From: Stenotrophomonas sp. ZAC14D1_NAIMI4_1
Lineage (GTDB): Bacteria > Pseudomonadota > Gammaproteobacteria > Xanthomonadales > Xanthomonadaceae
DNA: 64,000 nucleotides
NCBI RefSeq assembly: GCF_003086775.1
Contig: NZ_CP026001.1
Location: 3,872,125 to 3,936,124, forward strand
Reading direction: 5' to 3'
The notes below the pieces were generated by a model, which was given only the letters and a program-made list of their open reading frames with translations, ran no database searches and was not told the origin of the DNA. This document shows, piece after piece, positions 35,650-44,828 of this stretch (position 1 is its first letter; every line of letters begins with the position of its first letter). Both the position numbers and the translations under genes were made by a program.

Positions 35650-38395
35650 CGGCGCATCCTTCGTGCCGGCACACTGCTGCCGTCAAGTGCGGTTCGCAGC
35701 CCTTGAACCGCCCAGCAGGTACGTCTGCCGCGTCCGAACTGGTTGCCGGTCCCACCCACTCCCGCTGGCTCGCCTTGAACTCCACCTTCCCCGGCGCGCC
35801 CAGCTCGATGTTGTCGCCCTCGATCCGGATGTACGCCCCTGCCGCCGTCGCCAGCAGGTGCTTGCTCGGCGCCGACAGCATCACGTCTGCTTCGGTGCTG
35901 GCAATGCGCACCTGGGTCTTGGCTGCCACGATCGCCTGGTTCTTGTGCGCGCGTGCGCTGACCTTGCCCTGCGCGGCGTGCAGTGCGATGCCGCGCTCCT
36001 GGTTCGGGCTCTCGCCGCTGGGCTGCACACCGGCGGTGTACAGCACCAGGCCGCCGGCAACCGCCAGCGTCAGCGAGCCCTGCGTCATCCAGTTCAGCGC
36101 CACGCCGCTGGCCAGGGTGGTGTGCGTCCCGCTCACCCAGACCTGGTCGGCCGGGGTCAGGCTCAGTACGCCGGCCACGCCACTGCCCAGCAGAATCGGG
36201 GCGCTCCAGCCCGGTGCTTCGCCATCACCCCCGGTGATGCTGCCGGCCGTGCTGCCGCTGTGGGTCGCACGCAGGTGTTCCTGCAGCTCGCCCAGCGTGG
36301 TGTCCGCAGGCAGTTCGGCCGGGTCGCTCGGCAGCTGCGCCTGCTGGTTGGCGGCCGATTCGGCCAGCTGCTGCAGCAGCTGCTGCCCTTCCTGCAGCTG
36401 GGCCAGCGCCTGCGGCGCGGCCATCTGTGGCGTGCCCTGCTCGGTGGTCAGCAGCAGGCCGCGGCCAGCGCGCAGTGCGCCCTGTGCCTGCGTGGCCAGC
36501 TCCACGCCAAAGCCACGCTCGCCGTCGCGCACGTTGTCCTGGCCGCCCTTCAGGTGACCCAGCGTCAGCGTGGTCTCGTGCTGGGTGGTGGACAACTGGG
36601 CGCGGCCCTGTCCGGGCGTGTCGTCGAAGCGCAGCTGCTGGTAGCCGCCGGTGCCGCCCTGGCTGTCAGCCAGCGCCTGGCTCTTGAAGCCGGTATACAC
36701 CGCCGCGTGGTCATTGCCCTCGAACCACGCCGCCGCGTTGCCGGTGGCGTTGCCGCCACCGCCGTTGATCTGGTTGTGCTGCGCATCCTGCTGGCCACGG
36801 CCGTTGTAGACCGCACCGACCACCACCGGGCGATCAATGTCACCTTCCAGGAACGCCACCAGCACTTCCTGCCCGCGCCGTGGCAGCACCACGCCGCCCC
36901 AGTTGTCACCGGCCCACGGGGTCATCACCCGCACCCAGGTCCAGGCACCGCCGTTGGCCGGGGCGTTGTCGTCGCCGCCCGGGTGGGCCAGGCCGTTGCT
37001 GGCGTTGCCGCCGCGCTGCCAGGGGAACTGCACCTTGATGCGGTGATCGCGGTCGGACAGCAGCGGGTCGCCATCGCTGACCACGATCGCGCTGAGCGTG
37101 CCGGTGATCGTCGGCCGCGGATGCAGGTGCGCGCCGTGGCCATCCTCGGTCTGCGGGCGATAGACCACCTCAGCGGGAATGGCCACGAAGCGGTTGTCGT
37201 AGAACGCGGTGGACACCTCGCCGGGGGCATCGCCATAGGCCAGCCCGGACAGTGCGCCGGGCAGTGCCGGGGCCGCGACGCTGGCCGGGCCCAGGGTCTT
37301 CTCCAGCGCATCAAACACCTCGGCATCGAGGTTGTTGCGCGCCTGGTGCCGCACCGACAGGCACAGGAAACGGGCGTCCTCGCCCACCTGCGGGTGCTGC
37401 GACAGGCCGAATCGTGCGCCGGGCGCCAGAGCACGCCACTGGCCGGCACCGTCGATGGTCTGCGCGCGCACGCGCAGTGCATCCAGGTGCTGCTGTGCGC
37501 GGCGCTGGCCACGGGCATTGTCCTGCCAGCCATACGGGCCGCAGGTGTCACGGTCGACGATGCCCAGGTCGTTGCCCTGCCCGGCCTCGGCACTGGCCTG
37601 GCGGCGTTCCAGGGTGCGGTAATCCCAGGTGGCACGCTCGACCTTGCCCGGCCGCCAGCGGTTGGCGGTGGACCACTGCTGCACGCTGTCACTGCGCTCG
37701 CTCTCGTCGCGGCGATGGAAACGCACCACGCCCAGCTCGGCGATATCGTGGCTGTGGTCGGCCAGCACCAGTGTGTGCGTGCCGAAGTCCGCGCCGCCGG
37801 GCTCGCCGGCATGCTCGAACCAGTAATAGATGCCTTCTTCGGCCAGCAGGCGCTGGATGAAGGCCAGGTCGCTTTCCTGGTACTGGGTGGTCAGGCTTCG
37901 CCGGGCATACTGGCTGGCATCGCCCAGCGACCAGCGCCAGGCCGGCGCCAACGTGCCGTAATCGGCGAAGAGGTCTTCGACGATCTCGACCACGGTCTTG
38001 TCATGGAAGACGTAGCTGTCCACGCGCTGCGACAGGAAGGCCAGCCAGGGCTGCAGGCGCAGCCGGTAGCGCGCCAGGCCGCCATTGCTGCCCAGCCGCT
38101 CGGCGGCGGTGATGCGTCCATGCAGCGGCCGCACGCTGCCGTCGGCCTGTTGCAGCTGCAGCAGCGCGCCCTGCCCGATCAGCGGTGCCAGTGCCAGGCT
38201 CGCATCCAGCGACAGCGCCGTGATCATCCACTGGAAGCCGATGCCGTCGATCTGCTCGACGCCATCGAGGGTTTCGGCCACCAGCACATCGGGGCCGCAC
38301 GTCGTATGCAGCCTGAGGAAACGATGCACATCGTGCGGCTTTGCCAGCGCCGAGTGCAGGGCAAGCCAGTGCAGACGAGAAGCGGAGCCATCCAT
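35639..38395 (-). CDS. vgrG: Type VI secretion spike protein VgrG
   Basis: A 918-residue VgrG (or 928 if ATG 38425 is used; neither start has a clear ribosome-binding site). The gp27-like base comes first (FLRLHTTCGPDVLVAETLDG, SYVFHDKTVVEIVEDLF, QYQESDLAFIQRLLAEEGIYYWFEH). The gp5 OB-fold follows (TGTLSAIVVSDG, HRIKVQFPW, WVRVMTPWAGDNWGGVVLPRRGQEVLVAFLEGDIDRPVVVGAVYN). After it are the DUF2345 extension (about residues 660-850) and a short tail. No catalytic C-terminal domain is seen, so it is a delivery spike that carries the VasX-like cargo. No hcp or sheath genes are in the window. Confidence 0.94.
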   Translation of the reverse strand: MDGSASRLHWLALHSALAKPHDVHRFLRLHTTCGPDVLVAETLDGVEQIDGIGFQWMITALSLDASLALAPLIGQGALLQLQQADGSVRPLHGRITAAERLGSNGGLARYRLRLQPWLAFLSQRVDSYVFHDKTVVEIVEDLFADYGTLAPAWRWSLGDASQYARRSLTTQYQESDLAFIQRLLAEEGIYYWFEHAGEPGGADFGTHTLVLADHSHDIAELGVVRFHRRDESERSDSVQQWSTANRWRPGKVERATWDYRTLERRQASAEAGQGNDLGIVDRDTCGPYGWQDNARGQRRAQQHLDALRVRAQTIDGAGQWRALAPGARFGLSQHPQVGEDARFLCLSVRHQARNNLDAEVFDALEKTLGPASVAAPALPGALSGLAYGDAPGEVSTAFYDNRFVAIPAEVVYRPQTEDGHGAHLHPRPTITGTLSAIVVSDGDPLLSDRDHRIKVQFPWQRGGNASNGLAHPGGDDNAPANGGAWTWVRVMTPWAGDNWGGVVLPRRGQEVLVAFLEGDIDRPVVVGAVYNGRGQQDAQHNQINGGGGNATGNAAAWFEGNDHAAVYTGFKSQALADSQGGTGGYQQLRFDDTPGQGRAQLSTTQHETTLTLGHLKGGQDNVRDGERGFGVELATQAQGALRAGRGLLLTTEQGTPQMAAPQALAQLQEGQQLLQQLAESAANQQAQLPSDPAELPADTTLGELQEHLRATHSGSTAGSITGGDGEAPGWSAPILLGSGVAGVLSLTPADQVWVSGTHTTLASGVALNWMTQGSLTLAVAGGLVLYTAGVQPSGESPNQERGIALHAAQGKVSARAHKNQAIVAAKTQVRIASTEADVMLSAPSKHLLATAAGAYIRIEGDNIELGAPGKVEFKASQREWVGPATSSDAADVPAGRFKGCEPHLTAAVCRHEGCADVG

Positions 38396-38617
38396 GGAGC
38401 AACGCGCGCAGAGCCAATGAGCCATGAGCGTGTTGCGGGAAAGGGGCTCGTTGAAGAGGCAAATGCGACACGGGAGGCGTACCGCCCGCGAAACGCCAAC
38501 GCTATCAGGCCTCTGAACGCTTTAGAAAAAGTACGAAATGCTCACAATCCGTCGAGCAGCAAGACCGCAACCGCCCACGCCGGTCTGAAAACGACAGTGG
38601 GCGGATCAGGCCCTCGG

Positions 38618-39052
38618 TCAGTGCGCCATCCCGCGGGTAATCGCCGCAGCGCGATCCTTCAGCTGGGCCACCGCATCGGGAATCATCTCCATGCCCACAT
38701 CCAGGCCCGGGTTCAGCACCAGGCCGACGCCCTCGCCAATACCGGCCAGCAGCGCGTGTACGGCAATCGGCATCGCATGGGCGAACTGCGGCAACTGCTC
38801 GTGCCAGAGACCAGCACGCTCGGGCGCGGTGAACACCGCGAACATCGGCTCGCCACCCTCGCTGGTCAGCACCAGCGGCGAAATGGTCTCGTCCCAGGCG
38901 CCATCCTCACCGATGGCCTTGTCCAGCAGCACGAACACCGGCGCGGTCAGCAGGCCATCGAGGAACTGCGACGCGGTCAGCGTACCGTCCTGTGCCTGCA
39001 GCAGGCGGACCTCCAGGTCGTTGAGGGGTTCGAACGGCGTGTCGTGGTCCAT
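38618..39052 (-). CDS. SseB-family protein
   Basis: A 144-residue soluble protein with the SseB N-terminal domain pattern: FLDGLLTAPVFVLLDK, then PLVLTSEGGEPMFAVFTAPERAG. The family name comes from an enhanced-serine-sensitivity phenotype; the biochemical role is undefined. ATG 39052 with GGAAG upstream is preferred, as the longer frame overlaps the next gene. It is probably the last gene of a leftward group with the zinc-ribbon and S41 peptidase genes. The 192 bases between it and vgrG contain an A/T-richer stretch (38515-38545) that may hold the vgrG promoter. Confidence 0.7.
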   Translation of the reverse strand: MDHDTPFEPLNDLEVRLLQAQDGTLTASQFLDGLLTAPVFVLLDKAIGEDGAWDETISPLVLTSEGGEPMFAVFTAPERAGLWHEQLPQFAHAMPIAVHALLAGIGEGVGLVLNPGLDVGMEMIPDAVAQLKDRAAAITRGMAH

Positions 39053-39102
39053 GGTCGCTTCCGGTACGTGATTGCAGGCTGTCACTTTAGCAGGACGGGG
39101 CC

Positions 39103-39438
39103 TCAGGCCAGATAGCCCTGCCGCCACATCCACCCGGCCACCGCCAGGCCAGCCACCACCACCAGCATCACCGGCAGGCCGAAGCGGTGGCGGAACGGGA
39201 TCGGCACCCCGCCCAGCTGCTGGTCCATGGTGTCGGTATCCAGCAGCCAACCATGCCCGCAGCCAGTGCAGGCCAGCTCGTAGCGGCGCTGGTAGACGAA
39301 GCCGAACAGCAGATCGATGCGCGCCATGCGGTAGCGCAGCCGCGGGGTGAAGCCGGTTTCGGTCTGGCAGCGCAGGCAGTGATGGGCCTCGGTCGGGCCG
39401 ACCACCACCACCCGTTCCTGCTGGCCGATCATCATCAT
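39103..39438 (-). CDS. Zinc-ribbon membrane protein
   Basis: A 111-residue protein with two CxxC knuckles, CLRC near residue 22 and CTGC near residue 57, that form a zinc ribbon, and one C-terminal transmembrane helix (LPVMLVVVAGLAVAGWMW). It starts with three consecutive ATG codons (39438, 39435, 39432), three bases after the S41 peptidase stop, so it is probably coupled to it. I do not recognise a characterised function. Confidence 0.75.
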   Translation of the reverse strand: MMMIGQQERVVVVGPTEAHHCLRCQTETGFTPRLRYRMARIDLLFGFVYQRRYELACTGCGHGWLLDTDTMDQQLGGVPIPFRHRFGLPVMLVVVAGLAVAGWMWRQGYLA

Positions 39439-39441
39439 CGG

Positions 39442-40485
39442 TCAGCCGTCTTTGCAGGCGGGCTGGGCCAGCAGCCAGGCCTGCGCGGCGGCCAGGGTTG
39501 CCGGTCCGGTGGCCGTGGTCTCGTCGGGCTGCAGCTTCGCACCGTCACCCTGTCCGTTGCGATCAGCCATCACATTGTGGGTCAACAGCAACGTGGTGCC
39601 ATCCACCAGTGTCACGGGCCGATTGCCGGTGGAAAAGCCTGCGCTGGGTTGGCCGAAACTGCGGCTGCCCGCCTGCCCGCGGAATGCCAACGCCACGGCT
39701 TCACCTGAACTCGCGGTGCGTGCACCGATCAGCACCGCGACCGGAGCGCTACCTGCGCGCAGGCGATAGGCGGCCTGCCGCGAGCGCAGCCCCTGCGTGC
39801 CGTCCTGCCGGACTTCACCTTCCCCTTGCCGCCACCACTGCAGGCCATCGGCACTGCGGAAAGCGCCGATCAATGCCCCCTGGGCATCCGGTGTTCCCTG
39901 CAGCAACGGCAACAACCCCAGCAGCATGGGCCACATGTTGCCGCCACCGTTGCTGCCTGCATCCACCACCCAGGCGCAGCGCGTGCCGTCATCCAGATCG
40001 ACAATGCGCTGCTGCAGCGCCAGCGCGTAGGCCTTGCGCGCGTCATGACGCTCCTGCTCGCTGCGCTGCAGATCCTCCACGAACGGGCCGACCTTCAGCA
40101 CGCCAATGCGGGCATCGACGGCCGGGGATTCTGCCAACGCAGCGCCCTGCCCGGCATTCAGGCGCTGGGCGCGGCCGGAGCGTTCGCGCTGCTGGCTGGG
40201 CGATATCCATCGGCCATGTCCACGGCTGCTGCGCGTGGCCGCTTCATCCAGCACGCGGCGCTGCTGTACACGGTCATCGCCTGCGGCGGCCAATCGCGCG
40301 CGCACATCGTTCCAGTCCACGCGATCGCGGTACAGGGCCTGTGTTTCCAGCAGGTGCAGCATCTGTTCCCGCGCTTCGGCGGAAGGCAGTTCCACGCTGT
40401 CAGCCGGAGCCGCGAAGGCCGGGCCCATGCAGGCGATCAGGAGGGCGGCGCCGACGACGGCGCGCGCGGGGAAACGTGAGTTCAT
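39442..40485 (-). CDS. Exported S41-family peptidase (paralogue 2)
   Basis: A 347-residue exported protein (signal peptide residues 1-25). The C-terminal S41 domain carries the serine block TASSGEAVALAFRG and FGQPSAGFSTGN. The usual DLRGNxGG motif is degraded to DAGSNGGGNMWPM. There is no lysine where Ser-Lys tail-specific proteases have one, so it is closer to the Ser-His type of S41. A helical domain precedes (EAREQMLHLLETQALYRDRVDW). It is a tandem duplicate of the gene at 40499-41530, 13 bases away. Its substrate is unknown. Confidence 0.83.
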   Translation of the reverse strand: MNSRFPARAVVGAALLIACMGPAFAAPADSVELPSAEAREQMLHLLETQALYRDRVDWNDVRARLAAAGDDRVQQRRVLDEAATRSSRGHGRWISPSQQRERSGRAQRLNAGQGAALAESPAVDARIGVLKVGPFVEDLQRSEQERHDARKAYALALQQRIVDLDDGTRCAWVVDAGSNGGGNMWPMLLGLLPLLQGTPDAQGALIGAFRSADGLQWWRQGEGEVRQDGTQGLRSRQAAYRLRAGSAPVAVLIGARTASSGEAVALAFRGQAGSRSFGQPSAGFSTGNRPVTLVDGTTLLLTHNVMADRNGQGDGAKLQPDETTATGPATLAAAQAWLLAQPACKDG

Positions 40486-40498
40486 TGTTGAATCCTTG

Positions 40499-41530
40499 TC
40501 AGCGTATGGCGCACGCCGGCTGTGCCAGCAGCCAGGCCTGTGCAGCGGAAATGGTGGCGGTGTCGCTGCGGGTGCGCTGATCCGGCGTGATCTTCAGTCC
40601 ATCGCCGCGGCCGTTGCGGTCCTGCATCACGCTGGTGGTCAGCACCAGCGAACTGCCGTCGACCAGAGGACGCACCACGTTGGCGGTGGACACGCCTGCG
40701 GTCGGCTCGCCGAAACTGCGCGTCTGCGGCCGGCCGCGGAAGGCCAGCACCGTCGCTTCGCCGGCACTGGCTGTGAGCGGCCCGACAAGGACAGCCAGGG
40801 GCGCACCCAGCTGCTTCGCTTGATAAGCAGACTGGCCGAGGTCAACGATCACATCCGCACCAAGACGTACATCTGAAGGCGTGGAATGCCAGAGCATCGG
40901 TCCATCTGCTTCAGCGAACGCGCCCACGATCTCGTCAGCGACGGCGGTGCTCCTCAGCAGCGGCGCGACGCCCAGCAACATGGGCCACATGCTGCCACCG
41001 GTGTTTCCACGCAGATCCACGATCCACCCGCAGCGGCTGCCGTTGTCCTGCTCACGGATGGTCGCCTGCCAGCGCGCTGCGCGATCCTGCATCTGCTGCT
41101 GCGCGACCGGGCCAGGAACAACGGAGAATCCGCCGACGTCCACCCAGCCAATGCGCGGATCCAGGCGCGGTGCAGGGACAGGGGCGCCCACTGCGCCAGG
41201 CGCGGCAGTGCGGGCGGCGTTGACGCGACCGAGCCGCTTCCCTTCCGCCCGCATCCGCTCCGCGCTGATCCAGGCGCCGTGCCCGCCCGTGCTGCGGCCG
41301 ACGGCTTCCTTGAGCACGTCACGGATCTTTTCCGGGTTGCCCTGGGCGGCACTCAAGCGCGCTCGCATCTCCGGCCAGTCCACGCGGTCGCGGTACAGCG
41401 CCTCGCGTTCCAGCATGTCCAGCAGTTCGATGCGCGCCTGTGCGGTGGGCAGTTCGATGGCTGCAGCGGGGGCGGCCAAGGCCATGGCGCAGAACAGTGC
41501 CACAGCCATGACGCGCAGATCGACGTACAT
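40499..41530 (-). CDS. Exported S41-family peptidase (paralogue 1)
   Basis: A 343-residue paralogue of the gene downstream, with a signal peptide (residues 1-24). It has the intact DLRGNTGGSMWPM motif, the serine block TASAGEATVLAFRG and the FGEPTAG motif. The shared helical pre-domain starts LPTAQARIELLDMLEREALYRDRVDW. It is likely the first gene of the four-gene leftward group. Periplasmic proteolysis is expected from the family; the target is unknown. Confidence 0.85.
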   Translation of the reverse strand: MYVDLRVMAVALFCAMALAAPAAAIELPTAQARIELLDMLEREALYRDRVDWPEMRARLSAAQGNPEKIRDVLKEAVGRSTGGHGAWISAERMRAEGKRLGRVNAARTAAPGAVGAPVPAPRLDPRIGWVDVGGFSVVPGPVAQQQMQDRAARWQATIREQDNGSRCGWIVDLRGNTGGSMWPMLLGVAPLLRSTAVADEIVGAFAEADGPMLWHSTPSDVRLGADVIVDLGQSAYQAKQLGAPLAVLVGPLTASAGEATVLAFRGRPQTRSFGEPTAGVSTANVVRPLVDGSSLVLTTSVMQDRNGRGDGLKITPDQRTRSDTATISAAQAWLLAQPACAIR

Positions 41531-41602
41531 TCGACGTTCCTTCGTCGTGGGTTACAGAAACAGCATACGCGCCTGCGGCGGGTATTGCGTGCATACCACC
41601 AC

Positions 41603-41625
41603 CGCCGGGCAAGGCCCGGCGCTAC
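41603..41625. repeat. SMAG-type hairpin overlapping the autotransporter stop codon
   Basis: CGCCGGGCAAGGCCCGGCG followed by CTAC, i.e. a reverse-orientation GTAG repeat. The TAG of GTAG (41622-41624) is the stop codon of the autotransporter gene, so the repeat immediately ends the reading frame. Confidence 0.88.
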
Positions 41626-44600
41626 CAGTCCGCGCGCAGGCCGATGTTGCCTTCGATGATGCGGCGCTTCTCGTTCCTGTCGCCGCCCAGTTCGCGCGTG
41701 TAGTCGGCCACGGCGTAGGCGCTGATCGTGCGGTTGAAGCGCGCGACCACACCGGCGCCGGCTTCCAGCGCGCGTGAGCGCTGCGAATTGATGATCGTGT
41801 CGCTGTCGAACTGGATGCGATCCTCGCCCGCGCGGCCGTGCCAGTAGTTCACCTTGAAGTACGGCTGCCAGCCGTTGTCGGCCAGCTGGTAATCGCCGGC
41901 CAGGCGCAGGCCGATGCGGCCGGTCCAGGCGTTGTCATTGTCGAAGCGCACGGCCGACACCAGGTCGCGCTGGTCATCCAGCGAACTGCGCTGCCAGATC
42001 ACCTGTACCTGCGGCTCCAGCCACCAGGACGACTGCCCGAACTGCAGCAGGGGCTTGCCCGCTTCCAGCGACAGCGTGGTGCCGTCGCCCTTGACGTCGA
42101 TGCCGAGCCCGCGCGAGGACCGCGTGCGGCCGTCGTAGCGGCTCTGCATGGCCACGGCGTCGAGGTAGCCGCCTTCGCTGCCGGTCAGGGTCCAGTACAG
42201 GCCCACGTGCTTGTCATCCAACCGGCTCTGCCCGACCTCCACGTTTTCCCAGCCCAGCGCCGTGCCGAGGGTCTTGCCCTGCGCGCGCGTGCGGCCGACG
42301 AACACGCCGATCTGGTTGCGATGGTGGTCGCCCGCGCCGGCCCACAGGTCCAGGCCGGCCTGCACGCCCATCACGTCACCGTCGAAGCCCGGCTGGGCAT
42401 CGCCCTTCCACTGGATGTCGCTGCTCTGCCCCACCAGCCGCCCCCAGGCGGTGCGGAAGGCGCCGTTGCCGTAGAGCAGGCGCTGTTCGCCCTGGCGCTC
42501 GTGGAAGGTACCGAGGCTGGCCAGCGAGGTCTCGCGCAGCAGCGGGGGGACGACCGCGTAGGCGGCGGTTTCCAGCCGGTACAGCGGTACCACGTCGCCC
42601 TGTGCCGGGCGCGCACCGGGGCTGGGCGGAATGGCGCCGGCGCCCGGCAGACTGCTGCCGGCCACCGGTACGTCGGGCACGGCCGGGTCGCTGGGCGGCG
42701 CCACGGGCGCGGGCTCGGGCGGCGGTGGCGGCGGTGCGGCTTCGCCCGCGGTCAGGTCCGGATCAACCGCGCCCTCTGGCGGCGGCGGAGGTGCGGGCGT
42801 GATCGGCGGCGGCGGAGCGACATCGGGCGTGGGCGGTGGCGGCGTGGCGGTGCCGCTGCCGTTCGGGGCCGGGGTCGGGCCCGCCACCAGGGTTGAACGC
42901 AGGTACCAGTTCTCGCCGGTACCCGCACTGACACCACCCTTGAACAGGAAATACTCATAGGCGCCCGCCGCGACCGGCGCGAACAGCGAGAACGCATTGG
43001 CCGCAGTGGTCCCCCCATTGAGCGCCTGCACCACCAGGATGCCGTCGGCCAGCGTGGCTGCGCCGCCCCCGCCGGCATTGAGGATGCCGATGCCGGTGGT
43101 GCCGCTGGCACTGCCGCCGTCGATCACCAGGCGGTCGCTGGTCGATCCATCGCCCGCCAGCACCGTGCGCAGGTACAGGCCGCCGCCCTCGCCGCGGTAG
43201 TTGCCGCAGATGCTGAAGACATCACCGGCACCGCTGCCGGTCAGGTCGATGCGGCCGGCGTTGACCACATCCACCAGCGCGCCGGCAGCGAACGGCCGCA
43301 GCGCATGCGCGCCGTTGCCGGCGTAGAGCGTGCTGGTGTCGTCCAAGGTAAGCGTACCGGTGCCAGTGCCGCTGTCACCCAGCACCAGGTCACCATCGAA
43401 GGTCAGCTCGGTGCTGCTGGCCAGGCTGATCGCCTCCCAGTTCTGGAAGCGGGCCACGCCGGTGGTCTTGACGTTGTTGAAACTGAGCCGGTCACTGCCG
43501 CTGCCGCCATCGAACAGCGGCACTGCGCCCAGGTTGGCCTGGTTGAGGTTGCTGAGCGTGGCCACGTCGTCGTCGGGCCCGCCATCGATGGCGCCGTAGA
43601 CGATGCCGCCGCCATTCCAGTTGAAGGTGTCGTTGCCGGTGCTGAGCAGTACCTGGCCGCGCACGGTGCCGTCGGTGATGGTCACGCTGTCGTTGCCACC
43701 ACTGACGCTGATGTTGCCGCCGATGTAGGCGGTGCCGGAAATGATGATGGTGTCGGTGTCGAAGCCGGTGACGACGTTGCCGTCGACGGTGCCACCGGAC
43801 TGGTCCCACAGATTCTTGTCCAGCTTCATGTTGACCCGGCCGATGCGGCCACCGGTCATCCAGGCCTGGTCGCCATCCTCGAAGGCGCCGATGATGCGGC
43901 CGCCGCTCATGCGGAAGGTATCGATGTTGTCGCCCTGCTGCAGGGCGCCCAGCGTGCCGCCGGTCATGACGAAATCATCGCGGCCACTGCCCTGCGTCAC
44001 CAGCCCGGTGACCGTGCCGCCACTGACGGTCATCTGGTCATCGCCACTGCCCTGGTCGACGCGGTCGACGGTGCCGCCGCTGAGCAGCAGCACGTCGTTG
44101 CCATCGCCCTGCAGCACGCCGCCGCTGATGCTGCCATCGAGCATCTCCAGGCGATCGTTGCCGGTACCGAACTGCACGCCGGTAAGGCCGGTGAGGGTGC
44201 CGCGGTTGACCAGCACGCTGTCACCGGCGCCGACGAACTGCAGCGCGGTGTTGTTGCCGGCGCTGATGCTGCCGAGGTTGTCGACGCGGCTGCCGCCGCC
44301 CAGTTGAACGGCAATGCCGCCTGCCGAACTGATCGCCCCCTGGTTGCCGAGCTGGTGGCCGCCGGCACCGACCAGGGTGATGGCACTGCCGCCGCCGCTC
44401 TGCTGCAGTTGGGCGCCACTGGCGACGGTGACGGTGATACCGGATTCGCCGCTGGCGCTGACCGGCACGGTCTGCGGGTTGGGTGCAGCGGCACTGCAGG
44501 TGACGGTCTGCCCGGTGAGCGGAGCGACGCTGTCGCAGCCTGCCCAGGCGATGGGCACGGTGGCGGCCAGTGCGGCGGGAACGGCCAGGGCCTGCAGCAG

Positions 44601-44642
44601 GCAGCGGGTCAAGCGGCGCGGACGCGGTGCGGCAACGGACAT
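41622..44642 (-). CDS. Autotransporter (type Va) with C-terminal beta-barrel
   Basis: A 1006-residue outer-membrane autotransporter. ATG 44642 with AGGAG upstream is the start. The signal peptide (about residues 1-34) is followed by a passenger (35-600) made of short Gly/Asp/Thr-rich beta-helix turns such as GTGNDRLEMLDGSISGGV and QGSGDDQMTVSGGTVTGLV. A Pro-rich linker follows (about 42620-42880, PPPPTPDVAPPPPITP style) and then the 12-stranded translocator barrel ending NIGLRADW. Repeated GxxND turns suggest a surface adhesin-like beta-solenoid; no protease triad or lipase motif is visible. Its precise role is unknown. Confidence 0.9.
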   Translation of the reverse strand: MSVAAPRPRRLTRCLLQALAVPAALAATVPIAWAGCDSVAPLTGQTVTCSAAAPNPQTVPVSASGESGITVTVASGAQLQQSGGGSAITLVGAGGHQLGNQGAISSAGGIAVQLGGGSRVDNLGSISAGNNTALQFVGAGDSVLVNRGTLTGLTGVQFGTGNDRLEMLDGSISGGVLQGDGNDVLLLSGGTVDRVDQGSGDDQMTVSGGTVTGLVTQGSGRDDFVMTGGTLGALQQGDNIDTFRMSGGRIIGAFEDGDQAWMTGGRIGRVNMKLDKNLWDQSGGTVDGNVVTGFDTDTIIISGTAYIGGNISVSGGNDSVTITDGTVRGQVLLSTGNDTFNWNGGGIVYGAIDGGPDDDVATLSNLNQANLGAVPLFDGGSGSDRLSFNNVKTTGVARFQNWEAISLASSTELTFDGDLVLGDSGTGTGTLTLDDTSTLYAGNGAHALRPFAAGALVDVVNAGRIDLTGSGAGDVFSICGNYRGEGGGLYLRTVLAGDGSTSDRLVIDGGSASGTTGIGILNAGGGGAATLADGILVVQALNGGTTAANAFSLFAPVAAGAYEYFLFKGGVSAGTGENWYLRSTLVAGPTPAPNGSGTATPPPPTPDVAPPPPITPAPPPPPEGAVDPDLTAGEAAPPPPPPEPAPVAPPSDPAVPDVPVAGSSLPGAGAIPPSPGARPAQGDVVPLYRLETAAYAVVPPLLRETSLASLGTFHERQGEQRLLYGNGAFRTAWGRLVGQSSDIQWKGDAQPGFDGDVMGVQAGLDLWAGAGDHHRNQIGVFVGRTRAQGKTLGTALGWENVEVGQSRLDDKHVGLYWTLTGSEGGYLDAVAMQSRYDGRTRSSRGLGIDVKGDGTTLSLEAGKPLLQFGQSSWWLEPQVQVIWQRSSLDDQRDLVSAVRFDNDNAWTGRIGLRLAGDYQLADNGWQPYFKVNYWHGRAGEDRIQFDSDTIINSQRSRALEAGAGVVARFNRTISAYAVADYTRELGGDRNEKRRIIEGNIGLRADW

Positions 44643-44828
44643 ACGGCACTCCTGGATCGGGAAGTCAGGAATTGCGGATATGGACACTGCGGGCGCCGCT
44701 GGGGCGCCATGAAGGGTTCAGGTGTGACGTTATGCCGGAAGCATCACAGTGCGAGTGTGAAATCGCGCGGGCATCACGTGGCGTGCATGTGCATGAAGGC
44801 GTTCAGGCCAATCCAAGGACAGGTGCCC

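Noticed and set aside
35297..39115. A 1272-codon open frame on the plus strand opposite vgrG
   Set aside because: It is antisense to vgrG, DUF4123 and SseB genes, has low-complexity Arg/Ala/Gln/His-rich translation and no family motifs. High G+C third positions leave the opposite strand open.
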